Notes: generated by a model not told the origin, from the letters alone. A stretch of DNA of 64,000 bases from Robiginitomaculum antarcticum DSM 21748 (GCF_000365025.1 NZ_KB823011.1:950621-1014620), one strand, 5' to 3'. Counted from the stretch's first letter, positions 43,918 to 57,580 are shown. Numbers and translations: made by a program.

Positions 43918-45301
43918 AATGAGAACTGAAACCGACAGCTTTGGCCCTCTAGACGTGCCCAGCGATAAATATTACGGCGCGCAGACAGCGCGCAGTCTGA
44001 TCAATTTTCCGATCGGCAATGAGATCATGCCCGCGCCGCTTATCCGCGCGCTGGGCATTATTAAAATGTGCGCGGCTATCACAAATGAAAAACTGGACAA
44101 TCTTGATAGCGCGCGCGCAGACGCGATTGTTGCGGCTGCAAAAGATGTCGCCGAGGGTAAGCTGGATGATCACTTCCCGCTTTCTGTCTGGCAGACCGGC
44201 AGCGGTACACAATCCAATATGAACGCTAATGAAGTTGTTTCCAACCGCGCGATTGAAATCATGGGCGGCAAAATTGGCTCAAAAGATCCGGTTCATCCCA
44301 ATGATCATGTCAATCGCAGCCAGTCTTCAAACGACACTTTTCCAACCGCCATGCATATTGCGGCCGCCGAAGAAATGCATCACAGCCTGCTCCCCGCTCT
44401 GCAATATTTGCGCAATGCGCTCAATGATAAAGCGGAGCAATTCTCCGCCATTATTAAAATCGGACGCACACATACCCAAGACGCGACGCCGGTCACATTA
44501 GGACAGGAGTTCTCAGGCTATACTGCGCAAATAAGCAATGGTATCAAACGTGTAGAAGACGGACTTCAAGAACTCCTTCCGCTCGCGCAAGGCGGCACCG
44601 CTGTCGGTACAGGCCTGAATGCTAAACCGGAATTTGCCCAAAGCTTTGCCGATGAAGTGGCTAATTACACCCGCCTTGCCTTCACCACAGCAGAGAATAA
44701 GTTTGAGGCATTAGCGGCGCATGACGCCTATGTCTCCGCTCACGGCGCGATTAATACGGTTGCTGCCAGCCTTTTCAAAATTGCTAATGATATCCGTTTT
44801 CTGGCGTCCGGCCCGCGCTCCGGCCTCGGTGAAATTAGTCTGCCTGAAAACGAACCGGGCAGTTCTATCATGCCTGGCAAGGTCAATCCGACCCAGTGCG
44901 AAGCGCTAACTATGGTTTGCACACAAGTAATGGGCAATCAGACGACAATCACCATTGCCGGCAGTCAGGGGCATTTCGAGCTTAATGTCTACAAGCCTGT
45001 CATGGCGTATAATATGCTACAATCCATCCGGATAATGGCTGATAGCTGTATGGCGTTTGCCAATCGGTGCGTCATTGGCATTACCGCTAATGAGGATCGC
45101 ATTGCCGATCTTTTGTCGCGCTCGTTGATGCTGGTTACGGCGCTGGCGCCCACAATCGGCTATGACAACGCCACGAAAGTCGCCAAGACGGCCCATAAAA
45201 ACGGTACAACGTTGAGAGAAGAAGCGGTTAAACTTGGCTTCGTCACCGAAGCTGAATTTGACGAAGTCGTGCGCCCCGAACTCATGATAAGCCCGCGGTA
45301 A
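43910..45301 (+). CDS. fumC: Fumarate hydratase class II
   Basis: FumC interconverts fumarate and malate in the TCA cycle without an iron-sulfur cluster. The 463-residue protein shows the class II boxes: [56 protein letters not shown] (active-site His), and [16 protein letters not shown] (superfamily signature and catalytic Ser loop). Length matches FumC. Upstream overlap with the small membrane gene suggests shared expression, and DUF4169 and RHH genes follow with 1-bp and 14-bp overlaps. Confidence 0.97.
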   Translation: MTKMRTETDSFGPLDVPSDKYYGAQTARSLINFPIGNEIMPAPLIRALGIIKMCAAITNEKLDNLDSARADAIVAAAKDVAEGKLDDHFPLSVWQTGSGTQSNMNANEVVSNRAIEIMGGKIGSKDPVHPNDHVNRSQSSNDTFPTAMHIAAAEEMHHSLLPALQYLRNALNDKAEQFSAIIKIGRTHTQDATPVTLGQEFSGYTAQISNGIKRVEDGLQELLPLAQGGTAVGTGLNAKPEFAQSFADEVANYTRLAFTTAENKFEALAAHDAYVSAHGAINTVAASLFKIANDIRFLASGPRSGLGEISLPENEPGSSIMPGKVNPTQCEALTMVCTQVMGNQTTITIAGSQGHFELNVYKPVMAYNMLQSIRIMADSCMAFANRCVIGITANEDRIADLLSRSLMLVTALAPTIGYDNATKVAKTAHKNGTTLREEAVKLGFVTEAEFDEVVRPELMISPR

Positions 45302-45302
45302 A

Positions 45303-45491
45303 ATGAGCGGCGCGCCTATCAATCTGAACAAAGCCCGTAAGGCTAAAGCAAAAGTGGATAAAACCGTCTCGGCCAGTGCTAACCGGGCGAAATTCGGACG
45401 GAGCAAAGCACAGAAGGTTTTGGACAAGACGCGGGCTGAGAAGGCCGCATCTAAAATGGACGGCCATAGACGCAATAATGACCCGCATTAA
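45303..45491 (+). CDS. DUF4169-family small protein
   Basis: A 62-residue basic protein that matches DUF4169: INLNKARKAKAKVDKT, ANRAKFGRSKAQKVLDKTRAEKAASKMDGHR. The family is found in alphaproteobacteria and is usually next to the RHH-4 gene, as here. No function is known. Its last 14 bases overlap the start of the RHH gene. It begins one base after the fumC stop. Confidence 0.85.
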   Translation: MSGAPINLNKARKAKAKVDKTVSASANRAKFGRSKAQKVLDKTRAEKAASKMDGHRRNNDPH

Positions 45492-45699
45492 ACGCTCCGT
45501 TAGCCTGCACGGCCATGCCACATCCGTGGCGCTGGAACGCGAATTCTGGCTGATCATAGACGACCATATCGCGTCATCAGACAAATCGCTCGCGGGGTTT
45601 TTAGCGCAGATGGACGATGCACGGGTTGCGGAAAAATATGATGGCGGGCTGGCCGGATATTTGCGGGTCTGGGCTGTGCGCCGGATTATGACGGATTAA
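45478..45699 (+). CDS. Ribbon-helix-helix (RHH_4-type) protein
   Basis: A 73-residue protein with IKRSVSLHGHATSVALEREFWLIIDDHIASSDKSLAGFLAQMD, matching the RHH_4 domain: a strand-forming SVSLHGHATSVALE followed by two helices. Such proteins are predicted DNA binders but their targets are unknown. The ATG at 45478 gives the usual MxxIKRSV start; the longer frame from 45376 overlaps DUF4169 almost fully and is not supported. Confidence 0.83.
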   Translation: MTRIKRSVSLHGHATSVALEREFWLIIDDHIASSDKSLAGFLAQMDDARVAEKYDGGLAGYLRVWAVRRIMTD

Positions 45700-45779
45700 A
45701 AGCTGTGCGGGTTTTGCAGTTTAGATACGTATGAGCCGTGACGGCTTGCACCATACATCCTTTGGTCTTACACGATGAT

Positions 45780-46172
45780 ATGGCTTTAAAGTACCGCACC
45801 CGTAAAGTTGTGAAACCCGCAGATCTGAACTCCCGCAATACGCTGTTCGGGGGCCGCTTGCTTGAATGGATAGACGAGGAATGCGGTGTCTATGCCGGAT
45901 GCCAGATGAGCAGCCGCACGCTTGTGACAAAATATATGTCAGAGCTCAACTTTCTCTCCGCCGCCTATCAAGGCGATGTCGTTGAAATCGGCGTAGACAC
46001 AGTAGACGTTACCCGCACGACGATTGCTGTGACATGCCATGTTCGCAATAAGGAAACGAAAGAAGAGATTGTTTCTATTGATAAAATTGTTTTTGTGAAT
46101 GTCGATGAAAAGGGACGCCCCGTGCGCCACGGTAATTTCCCCTATACCCCTGCACAGTCTAACGACAGATAA
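45780..46172 (+). CDS. Acyl-CoA thioesterase, hotdog YciA-type
   Basis: A 130-residue hotdog protein hydrolysing acyl-CoA esters. Signature: VKPADLNSRNTLFGGRLLEWIDEECGVYA, in which the NxxxTLFGGxLLxWID box carries the active-site Asn and Asp of the family. Then comes TKYMSELNFLSAAYQGDVVEIGVDTVDVTRTTIAV, with KIVFVNVDEKGRPV near the end. Substrate length preference is unknown. The start 45780 follows the family; a GTG at 45738 would add a non-homologous leader. Confidence 0.88.
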   Translation: MALKYRTRKVVKPADLNSRNTLFGGRLLEWIDEECGVYAGCQMSSRTLVTKYMSELNFLSAAYQGDVVEIGVDTVDVTRTTIAVTCHVRNKETKEEIVSIDKIVFVNVDEKGRPVRHGNFPYTPAQSNDR

Positions 46173-46294
46173 AAGCCTACTATTTTAAAGCCTTATAGGG
46201 GCGGGCAAAGCCGCTATAGGCCTTCGTCAATAACATCATATCTAAATTCACCTCGCCCCTAGCAAGGCCGGAATGTTTTGCCTATGTTCCGGTC

Positions 46295-48667
46295 ATGACT
46301 CCGCCCGATTCCGCACGTAATTTATCGATTTCTCAGCAGGCCATGGTAAATATGGCGCGCCCCGCTGAAGGCGGAACACTGTCTTTACTTGATGGCCTGA
46401 ACCCCGAACAGCGCCGCGCTGTTGAGACGATTGACGGGCCGGTTCTCGTGCTCGCAGGAGCCGGCACAGGCAAAACCCGCGTTCTGACCCATCGCCTCGC
46501 TCATATTTTGCGCCTCGGCCGCGCCTACCCGTCGCAAATATTATGCGTGACCTTTACCAACAAAGCCGCGCGCGAAATGCGCGCACGGGCCACCAAATTA
46601 ATTGGACAGGTCGAAGGCCTGCCATGGCTGGGCACGTTCCATTCTATTAGCGCGAAAATACTGCGTATCCATGCCGAGCTTGTCGGCTTGAAATCGTCGT
46701 TTACAATTCTGGATACGGACGATCAGCTCCGCTTAATGAAACAGATCATCCAAGCCTCGGGGCTTGACCCGAAACGCTGGACCGCGCGCCATTTGGCGAC
46801 CCTTATCGATGGATGGAAAAATAAAGGCCTGACTCCGGACCGTCTGTCTGCCAATGACGGATTTAGCTTTGGTGACGGCAAAGGCCGTGAGCTTTATAAG
46901 GTTTACCAAAACCGCCTGAAACAGCTCAATGCTGTCGATTTCGGCGACTTACTTCTGCATTGCGTGACAATCTTTAAGAATAATCCTGAAGTTCTCGCCA
47001 AATATCACGCCAAGTTTAAATATCTGCTGGTTGACGAGTACCAAGATACCAATGTGGCGCAATATTTGTGGCTCCGTCTGCTTGCCCAGAATACCGGAAA
47101 TACGGGGTCTCAAAATCTCTGTGTGGTCGGTGATGATGACCAATCCATCTATGGCTGGCGCGGCGCAGAAGTTGATAATATTCTGCGTTTCGAGTCTGAC
47201 TTTCCCGGCGCTGCAGTGATTAAATTGGAACGCAATTACCGCTCCACCGAACATATTCTAGCCGCGGCTTCCGGCCTTATATCGGCTAACCAAGGCCGTC
47301 TGGGCAAGACATTGTGGACCGAAGACGCCGGCGGTGAGAAAGTCGTCGTGGCCGGCGTGTGGGACGGACAAGCCGAAGCGCGGGCCATATCGACTGAGAT
47401 TGAGACCTGGAAGAGCAAGAACGGCCACAAAAACGGGGGCCAATATAATGATATTGCGGTGCTCGTCCGCGCCTCTCGCCAGATGCGCGCCTTTGAGGAA
47501 CGTTTCATCATGCTGGGCCTGCCCTACCGCGTAATTGGCGGGCCGCGTTTCTTCGAGCGTATGGAAATTCGTGATGCCCACGCTTATTTACGTCTGATCG
47601 TTTCGGAAACCGATGATCTGGCGTTTGAGCGTGTTATCAACAAACCCAAGCGCGGCATTGGCGACACCAGCGTGCAAAAGCTGCAACGCGCCGCCCGGGC
47701 TATGCGCATTCCGCTGGAGGCCGCAGCGCGCGAAGTTGTTAAGACCGACGAAATTCGCGGGCGTGCACGCACCGGTATTGCCGCTTTTATCCGTGACCTT
47801 GACCGCTGGCGGGCTGAGGTCGGGGACATTAAACATACAGAACTGGCCGAGCGCATTTTAGACGAGAGCGGCTATACCCAGATGCTCAAGGACGAGAAAG
47901 ATGCCAAATCGGCGGGGCGTCTGGAGAACCTTAAAGAACTGGTTCAGGCTATGGGCGAGTTCGACACTCTGCCCGCCTATCTGGAGCATGTCAGCCTCGT
48001 CATGGATATCGAGACCGAGGAAACCGATGACAAAGTCAGCCTTATGACATTGCATTCAGCTAAAGGTCTGGAATTTCCGCTGGTGTTTTTACCCGGCTGG
48101 GAAGACGGCAGTTTCCCGTCACAAAAAAGCATGGATGAGTCGGGTCTGGCCGGTCTCGAAGAAGAGCGCCGTCTGGCCTATGTCGGCATTACGCGGGCGC
48201 GTGAAAAATGCATGATATATTTCGCCGCCAACCGGCAAATTTACGGTAGTTGGCAGAGCAGCCTGCCATCGCGTTTTATTGATGAACTACCACCGGATCA
48301 TGTCACGGCGCGCGCCGAAACCGGATATTATGATAGTGGATCAACTATACAAAGCGATGTTGCCGAGCGGTTTGCGCAAAGCTTTGACAGCGCGCAATCA
48401 TCTCGGACCAGTCCGGGTTGGGAGCGCTATCAATCCAATAAAAACAAAGTCTTCGGGCGGGAACCTAAAGATATTGAAGGCCACGCTATTCGCCGTCCTG
48501 TTAAAAATAAAAATGGGAAAGAGGGCAAGTTTAAAATTGGCGAACGGGTCTTTCATCAAAAATTCGGTTATGGCGCAGTCAAGGCGTCTGATGGCACAAA
48601 ACTGACTGTCGCTTTTGAAAAAGCCGGAGAGAAAAAAGTGCTTGATAGTTTTGTGGAGCGGCCATGA
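46295..48667 (+). CDS. ATP-dependent DNA helicase, UvrD/PcrA type
   Basis: A 790-residue superfamily 1A 3'-5' helicase acting in nucleotide excision and mismatch repair or plasmid and fork maintenance. Motifs in order: VLAGAGTGKTRVLTHR (Walker A), VTFTNKAAREMRARA, GLPWLGTFHSISAKIL, LLVDEYQDTN (Walker B), VVGDDDQSIYGWRGAEVDNIL, KLERNYRSTEHIL, MTLHSAKGLEFPLVFLPG and ERRLAYVGITRAREK. The C-terminus KFKIGERVFHQKFGYGAVKASDG is the Tudor-like domain that binds RNA polymerase in PcrA/UvrD. The start codon choice among early Mets is uncertain. Confidence 0.95.
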   Translation: MTPPDSARNLSISQQAMVNMARPAEGGTLSLLDGLNPEQRRAVETIDGPVLVLAGAGTGKTRVLTHRLAHILRLGRAYPSQILCVTFTNKAAREMRARATKLIGQVEGLPWLGTFHSISAKILRIHAELVGLKSSFTILDTDDQLRLMKQIIQASGLDPKRWTARHLATLIDGWKNKGLTPDRLSANDGFSFGDGKGRELYKVYQNRLKQLNAVDFGDLLLHCVTIFKNNPEVLAKYHAKFKYLLVDEYQDTNVAQYLWLRLLAQNTGNTGSQNLCVVGDDDQSIYGWRGAEVDNILRFESDFPGAAVIKLERNYRSTEHILAAASGLISANQGRLGKTLWTEDAGGEKVVVAGVWDGQAEARAISTEIETWKSKNGHKNGGQYNDIAVLVRASRQMRAFEERFIMLGLPYRVIGGPRFFERMEIRDAHAYLRLIVSETDDLAFERVINKPKRGIGDTSVQKLQRAARAMRIPLEAAAREVVKTDEIRGRARTGIAAFIRDLDRWRAEVGDIKHTELAERILDESGYTQMLKDEKDAKSAGRLENLKELVQAMGEFDTLPAYLEHVSLVMDIETEETDDKVSLMTLHSAKGLEFPLVFLPGWEDGSFPSQKSMDESGLAGLEEERRLAYVGITRAREKCMIYFAANRQIYGSWQSSLPSRFIDELPPDHVTARAETGYYDSGSTIQSDVAERFAQSFDSAQSSRTSPGWERYQSNKNKVFGREPKDIEGHAIRRPVKNKNGKEGKFKIGERVFHQKFGYGAVKASDGTKLTVAFEKAGEKKVLDSFVERP

Positions 48668-49536
48668 CCTCTGATACACCATTTGCCCTGACTTTAACGA
48701 CTAATCATGACCATGCCTTCGCGTTGTCCGATGCGCTGGGGTTTGAGGCTCCGATGGAAGCCTTGTCCGTTTCCATATACGATATGCCGGATGGCCAAAT
48801 GTCAGTTCAGGCGCTTTATAATAGCAAAGCTGAGGCCGAAGCGGCGCTCCAAGCGCTGTCCCTATCCGGCGATATTGACGCACAGGTCGCGCAATTGCCG
48901 GACGAGGATTGGGTCTCGCTCTCGCAATCAGGATTGGATCCCGTAGAGGCCGGACCGTTTTTCATCTATGGCAGCCATGATGCGCACCGGATCCCCGAAG
49001 GCTGCGCCTTTCCGATTCAGATCGAAGCGGGACTGGCTTTCGGCACCGGGCATCACGGCACGACCAAGGGCTGCCTGCTCGCCTTTGACAGATTAACGTC
49101 CCTTGGGTTTGACCCAAAGACGGTTTTAGATCTGGGGACAGGCGCGGGCGTTCTCGCCATCGCCGCAGCGATGAAGTTAAACCGGACAATACTCGCCAGC
49201 GATATCGATCAAGATTCCGTCGATGTCACATTAGACAATGCGGGCGTAAACAATGTAGCGGAACATATTGAGGCCATTCGCGCCGACGGATTTGACCACG
49301 CCGCCCTTAAAGGCCAAAAATTTGACCTGATTTTTGCTAATATATTGGCCGGGCCGCTCCTGGCCATGGCCGGCGATATAGCCGGCGCGCTGGACGCAAA
49401 AGGCCGCCTGATCTTATCCGGCATTCTTGTGGAGCAGGCCGGCGAAATGAGTGACGGTTTCGCCGCCGCAGGCCTGATATGCGAAACCCAGCCTTCGTTA
49501 GAAGGCTGGGTCACAATCATCGGACAACACGCCTAA
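48664..49536 (+). CDS. prmA: Ribosomal protein L11 methyltransferase-like protein
   Basis: A 290-residue SAM-dependent methyltransferase. SAM motif I is VLDLGTGAGVLAIAAAMKLN, with FGTGHHGTTKGCLLAFDRL before it, the acidic GVNNVAEHIEAIRAD, and FDLIFANILAGPLL, the family's NIL(A)GPL box near the catalytic site. PrmA trimethylates ribosomal protein L11. The start ATG overlaps the helicase stop by four bases, so translation is coupled. Confidence 0.93.
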   Translation: MTSDTPFALTLTTNHDHAFALSDALGFEAPMEALSVSIYDMPDGQMSVQALYNSKAEAEAALQALSLSGDIDAQVAQLPDEDWVSLSQSGLDPVEAGPFFIYGSHDAHRIPEGCAFPIQIEAGLAFGTGHHGTTKGCLLAFDRLTSLGFDPKTVLDLGTGAGVLAIAAAMKLNRTILASDIDQDSVDVTLDNAGVNNVAEHIEAIRADGFDHAALKGQKFDLIFANILAGPLLAMAGDIAGALDAKGRLILSGILVEQAGEMSDGFAAAGLICETQPSLEGWVTIIGQHA

Positions 49537-49551
49537 GCGTATTGGTTTCAA

Positions 49552-49677
49552 TTATATCGCGCGGTAAGCTCGGCGGCGCGCGCGTTCACTGCGGCGTGCG
49601 ATCAAGCTTGTGCGAAATTCTCCGCCATTACGGCGTTGCGCGGTTCCGCGCGGTTGAGTGCGAGTTGCATCAGTCAT
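49552..49677 (-). CDS. Small Arg-rich protein, unrecognised
   Basis: A 41-codon minus-strand frame with AGGA six bases before the ATG. The product is strongly basic: MTDATRTQPRGTAQRRNGG, then EFRTSLIARRSERARRRAYRAI, with eleven Arg. It is too short for a domain call. A functional small nucleic acid-binding protein is possible, but chance cannot be excluded in GC-rich DNA. It ends 15 bp after the prmA stop on the other strand. Confidence 0.45.
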   Translation of the reverse strand: MTDATRTQPRGTAQRRNGGEFRTSLIARRSERARRRAYRAI

Positions 49678-49761
49678 AGTCATTCCTGTTCATATCATCT
49701 TCGTTCGATTGAGCTTTAGATAGGGTATGAAAACGAATTTTAGAACCGACAGCACGCGGCA

Positions 49762-49783
49762 CGAGCTATGCATAAATGCATAT
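49762..49783. repeat. Intergenic palindromic motif, copy 2
   Basis: CTATGC-ATAAAT-GCATAT with upstream CGAG matches copy 1 at 27061-27082 in 19 of 22 positions. Within it TATGCAT-AA-ATGCATA is a perfect inverted repeat. It sits in a gene-free stretch between the two small minus-strand genes. Confidence 0.4.
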
Positions 49784-49817
49784 GTCAGGTAATAAAGTGT
49801 AAACCTTTAGCCCGGGC

Positions 49818-50000
49818 TTAGCGCCAAGTGCCGTAACGGGGGATATCAAAATCCTCAGGCTTGGCCGCTGTGGAGTCTTCAATATCGACTTTTGCCTTAC
49901 GATAAGGCGTCACACGAATGTCCTGCTCGACGCGCGCAAGCTTTACACCCTGCACAAGGCGATAACTGTCGTTTGAACGTGACATATTATGATTTGACAT
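49818..50000 (-). CDS. Small hypothetical protein
   Basis: A 60-residue protein, MSNHNMSRSNDSYRLVQGV then KLARVEQDIRVTPYRKAKVDI and EDSTAAKPEDFDIPRYGTWR. A longer frame from 50048 exists, but the ATG at 50000 begins the more protein-like part. The ribosome site is weak. Composition is soluble and mildly charged. I do not recognise a family; the 108 bp between it and aminopeptidase P is a divergent promoter region. Confidence 0.5.
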   Translation of the reverse strand: MSNHNMSRSNDSYRLVQGVKLARVEQDIRVTPYRKAKVDIEDSTAAKPEDFDIPRYGTWR

Positions 50001-50107
50001 GTGAGTGTCTCTGCAAAGAGGCGCGTAAGATGTCAAATTGAAACGCATATTGTCACGTAAAAATACACATATATGCTTAGCATCGCTTTAATACATGGAG
50101 AGTGCAC

Positions 50108-53997
<3,890 letters not shown>

Positions 53998-55683
53998 TCA
54001 GCCCCCTTGTGTACCTATGAGCTGCTTAGCCGCTTCGCGCGCAGCGTCATTAACGCTAGCGCCGGAGAGCATACGCGCAATCTCTTCAAGACGTGTCTCG
54101 CCGCTGACTGGTGTAACCTGTGTGTGGGTGCGATCCCCGATGATAGATTTTGAGATCAGCAATTGCTGGTTTGCTTTCGCGGCGACTTGCGGGCTGTGGG
54201 TGACCACCAAAACCTGCGCGGCGCCAGAGAGATGAGCCAAACGCTGCCCGACCGCATCGGCCACCGCGCCGCCAACACCGGCATCAACCTCATCAAAAAT
54301 CAGGGTCAAATCGCCGTCCCCCGCCAGAGCGACTTTGATCGCGAGAGCAAAACGAGACAGCTCCCCGCCAGACGCCACTTTATCCAACGCGCCCAAAGCC
54401 GAGCCCGGATTGGTTGCCACAACAAATCCAACCTTGTCTCGTCCAGTAGCGCTGTCGCGGGCGGGCTGGAGATCGGTTTCAAAGCGCGCCCCGCCCATTT
54501 TAAGCGGCCCGAGTTCGGCTTTCACCGCAGCGTCTAGCTTTTTTGAGGCATTTTTACGTTTCATCGTGAGGTCGCGCGCCGACGTATCATATTCTGCTGC
54601 AGCGCGGGACAGCGACGATTTAGCCTGCGCAATGGCTTCGTCAGCATTATCAATATCGAACAAATCCTGCGCAAACTTAGCGCGAATATCAATTAGCCCG
54701 TTAATTGTGGTGTTGAATTTGCGGGCCGCTGCACGCAAGGAAAATAGCCGTTCCTCTACATCATTGAGCTCGTTAGGATCAATATCAAAGCCATAGCTGG
54801 CCTCGCTTACAGCCGCGCGCGCTTCGCCCGTTTCAATTAGGGCTTTTTCGAGAGCGTCCACGGCCTTTGTGAGGTTGAGATGCACTTGACTGTCACCAGC
54901 GCCAATGCGTGATTGAACACGCTCTAGCCCCCGCAATGCGGCGGCCAAACGGTCTTCATATTCCCCGTCCTCGCCCATCGCATCTTGCGCCGCAGTCAGT
55001 TCAGTGAGCGCCCCTTGTGCGTTTTGCAAAAACCGTCGCCGGTCCGCCAGCCCCTCATCCTCGTCCGGTTTAGGCGCCAGACGGTCAATCTCCGCTATTC
55101 CGGCTTCGAAAAATTCGCGGTCATCGCTCGCTTGCTGCTGCGTGGACATCAGCGCATCAAGGCGATCCTGCGCGGCTTTTTTTGCTGCATATGCCGATGA
55201 CACGTTTTGTAAGACGGATTTATACCCGCCAAAGCGGTCTAAAAGCGAGATATGGGTGCGCGGATCTAAAAGGCCGCGCCCGTCATGTTGTCCATGCACT
55301 TCCAAAAGCGCGTTGCCGACAGCAGAGAGAAGCGAAACCGAAACCGGCTGATCATTGATGAAAGCACGGCTACGTCCGTCCTCCCCGATAACGCGGCGCA
55401 GCAGAATGTCTTCGCCCAGCGGCGCATCGACATCGGCATCTTCGATCAAACGACGCGCCATATGAGAGGCCGGAACATCGAAACTGGCTGTGACTTGAGC
55501 CTTATTGCTGCCCGTACGGATCAAGCCTTTATCAGAGCGCGCGCCTGTCGCCATGCCGAGCGAGTCGAGAATGATCGATTTACCTGCGCCCGTTTCTCCG
55601 GTCAGAGCCGTCAGTCCCCCGGACAGGGACATATCCAGCGCCTGTATAAGAACCACATCGCGAATAGACAGACCTCTAAGCAT
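53998..55683 (-). CDS. recN: DNA repair protein RecN
   Basis: RecN is an SMC-like ATPase that acts at double-strand breaks. The 561-residue protein has the N-terminal Walker A GETGAGKSIILDSLGMATG, a coiled-coil middle (about 160-360), and the C-terminal signature SGGELSRFALAIKVAL with Walker B LTLIFDEVDAGVGGAVADAVG. Q-loop FINDQPVS and D/H-loop VTHSPQVAAKA are present. It lies between bamD and ligA, the usual dcw-downstream order in this lineage. Confidence 0.96.
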   Translation of the reverse strand: MLRGLSIRDVVLIQALDMSLSGGLTALTGETGAGKSIILDSLGMATGARSDKGLIRTGSNKAQVTASFDVPASHMARRLIEDADVDAPLGEDILLRRVIGEDGRSRAFINDQPVSVSLLSAVGNALLEVHGQHDGRGLLDPRTHISLLDRFGGYKSVLQNVSSAYAAKKAAQDRLDALMSTQQQASDDREFFEAGIAEIDRLAPKPDEDEGLADRRRFLQNAQGALTELTAAQDAMGEDGEYEDRLAAALRGLERVQSRIGAGDSQVHLNLTKAVDALEKALIETGEARAAVSEASYGFDIDPNELNDVEERLFSLRAAARKFNTTINGLIDIRAKFAQDLFDIDNADEAIAQAKSSLSRAAAEYDTSARDLTMKRKNASKKLDAAVKAELGPLKMGGARFETDLQPARDSATGRDKVGFVVATNPGSALGALDKVASGGELSRFALAIKVALAGDGDLTLIFDEVDAGVGGAVADAVGQRLAHLSGAAQVLVVTHSPQVAAKANQQLLISKSIIGDRTHTQVTPVSGETRLEEIARMLSGASVNDAAREAAKQLIGTQGG

Positions 55684-55703
55684 ATAGCGTCCGGCCCGCC
55701 GCG

Positions 55704-56555
55704 TTAAAACAGACGGTTACGCAGCCTGCGCCAGTATCCGTTCTCACGCGGTTTTTTAATTTCGCTATCCAGATCAACATCATAACGGGCGAGCAATTTA
55801 TAACTGTCCTGATACCATCGGCTTTGCGGATAATTATAGCCTAGAACCGATCCCACCTGCTTAGCTTCTTCGATCAGGCCGATAGATACATAGGCCTCTA
55901 CCAGTCGGTGAAGCGCTTCTTCGGTATGAGAGGTTGTCTCATATTGTTTTACCACATTCTGAAAACGGCCAATCGCGGCCAGACTTTGGCCCTCACGTAA
56001 ATAATAGCGGCCAATGCTCATTTCTTTTCCGGCCAAATGATCATGCGTCAGCTCGAGTTTAAGCCGTGCATCGGCTGCATATTCGCTCTCGGGATAGCGG
56101 CGTATGACCTGACGCAGCGCGTTCTCCGCGCTAACGGTCGTGCCCTGATCTCGCCCGACGTCATAGATCTGGTCATAATAATTTATGCCAATCAGATAAT
56201 AGGCATAGGGCGCGGAATTATTCCCAGGATGCAGGGAAATGAAACGCTCGGATGCCGCTATACTTTCCTCGTAATCGGCGCTCCGGTATTTCGCATATGC
56301 GCTCATTAACATAGAGCGGCGAGCCCATTCGCTATAAGGATGCTGGCGCTCAACTTCATCAAACAATAATACCGCATCTGTCCAGTTGCGTTGATCCAGC
56401 TTCTCGAAAGCGGCATTATAAAGCGTTTCCGCAGGCCGCTCGACATAGTTCAGCTTAGCGGCGCGCTCTTCACGAAAAGAGGCGCAGCCGCTAACTGTAA
56501 TGCCGACAAGGACAGCAGCGAGTACGGAGCGAAATACGGATTTTGACAAATTCAT
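55704..56555 (-). CDS. bamD: Outer membrane assembly lipoprotein BamD
   Basis: BamD is the essential lipoprotein of the BAM complex that folds outer-membrane proteins. The 283-residue protein has signal MNLSKSVFRSVLAAVLVGITVSGC with lipobox SGC, then TPR-like repeats: AETLYNAAFEKLDQRNWTDAVLLFDEVERQHPYSEWARRS, DYEESIAASERFISLHPGNNSAPYAYYLIGINYYDQI and SAENALRQVIRRYPESEYAADARLKLELT. Length and motifs are standard (ComL family). Next upstream is lpxC, 68 bp away; downstream is recN. Confidence 0.95.
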   Translation of the reverse strand: MNLSKSVFRSVLAAVLVGITVSGCASFREERAAKLNYVERPAETLYNAAFEKLDQRNWTDAVLLFDEVERQHPYSEWARRSMLMSAYAKYRSADYEESIAASERFISLHPGNNSAPYAYYLIGINYYDQIYDVGRDQGTTVSAENALRQVIRRYPESEYAADARLKLELTHDHLAGKEMSIGRYYLREGQSLAAIGRFQNVVKQYETTSHTEEALHRLVEAYVSIGLIEEAKQVGSVLGYNYPQSRWYQDSYKLLARYDVDLDSEIKKPRENGYWRRLRNRLF

Positions 56556-56623
56556 GAGTTAACCTAACGCAAATGCAGGCGTCCGAGTCACGAGCGCCTT
56601 GAAATTCTCTGCACGGTTTACTG

Positions 56624-57580
56624 TTAAGCGCTGGCCTCTTCAAGCACAGATGACGGCGCAACTGTGACCATTTCGTCAGAAATCGTCACGCGGTTATTGG
56701 TAAAGCGCCATGCTGTAGGGTCTGCAAAGAGCGCAATCAACAATGCGTGGTTTATGGCATGACCGCCGCGATGGGTCGTCACCTGTCCTAAAATTGGTCC
56801 TGCTATGTAAAGATCACCCAGTAAATCCAGCGCTTTATGACGTACAAATTCATCATCGAAACGCAGGCCTTCGGGATTTAAAACTCTGTCCTCGTCAACA
56901 ACAACCGCATTATCAAGCGATCCGCCAAGTCCGAGGCCTGCATCTTGCAGGGCGGCAACTTCATGTTGGCGGGCAAAGGTACGCGCGCTGGCCAGACGGT
57001 CACGGAAAGAGCGCGTATCCGGCTCAATAACAACACGTTGTTTGCCAATAGCCGCTTCGGCGTATTCAATCGCCACGTCCAAACGTAAACGGGAATGCGG
57101 CGCAATCGATGCCGTGGCGTCGCCTAATTGCACAAAAACAGGTTTGAGCACTTCGACATAACGCCGCGGTGCGTTTTGGCGCTCTATCTGTGCAGCTTCG
57201 ATTAGTTTTAGATAAGGTTCGGAGCTTCCGTCCATCGCGGGAAGCTCGGGCCCGTCGACTTCAATGATCAGATTGTCAACGCCGGATGCCGCCAGCGCCG
57301 CCATTAAATGCTCAATAGTTCCTACGGTTACGCCCGCCGCATTGGAAATTTTAGTGCAATTGCGTACATCACAGACTGCGTCAGGACGCGCCATGATGCG
57401 GTTGTCTCTGTCTGTCACATCTGACCGCACAAATATAATGCCTGTTCCAATAGGCGCAGGCTTTAAAGTGAGTTTGACATGTTCGCCCATATGTAGCGCA
57501 ATGCCGCCGCAAAGCGCGGGGGATTTTAATGTCGCTTGTCTGTTAATCGGGCGCATAAGGTATCTTGTTTGCGGGCGCAT
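56624..57580 (-). CDS. lpxC: UDP-3-O-acyl-N-acetylglucosamine deacetylase
   Basis: LpxC carries out the committed zinc-dependent step of lipid A synthesis. Motifs: TLKSPALCGGIALHMGEHVKLTLKPA, VGTIEHLMAALAASGVDN (zinc His), LPAMDGSSEPY, ARTFARQHEVAALQ, FVRHKALDLLGDLYIAGP (zinc His and Asp, catalytic) and HRGGHAINHALL. About 318 residues. The ATG at 57580 has AGGG four bases upstream; the next in-frame ATG at 57556 gives an N-terminus nearer the family norm, so the start is uncertain. Downstream of ftsZ and upstream of bamD. Confidence 0.95.
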   Translation of the reverse strand: MRPQTRYLMRPINRQATLKSPALCGGIALHMGEHVKLTLKPAPIGTGIIFVRSDVTDRDNRIMARPDAVCDVRNCTKISNAAGVTVGTIEHLMAALAASGVDNLIIEVDGPELPAMDGSSEPYLKLIEAAQIERQNAPRRYVEVLKPVFVQLGDATASIAPHSRLRLDVAIEYAEAAIGKQRVVIEPDTRSFRDRLASARTFARQHEVAALQDAGLGLGGSLDNAVVVDEDRVLNPEGLRFDDEFVRHKALDLLGDLYIAGPILGQVTTHRGGHAINHALLIALFADPTAWRFTNNRVTISDEMVTVAPSSVLEEASA

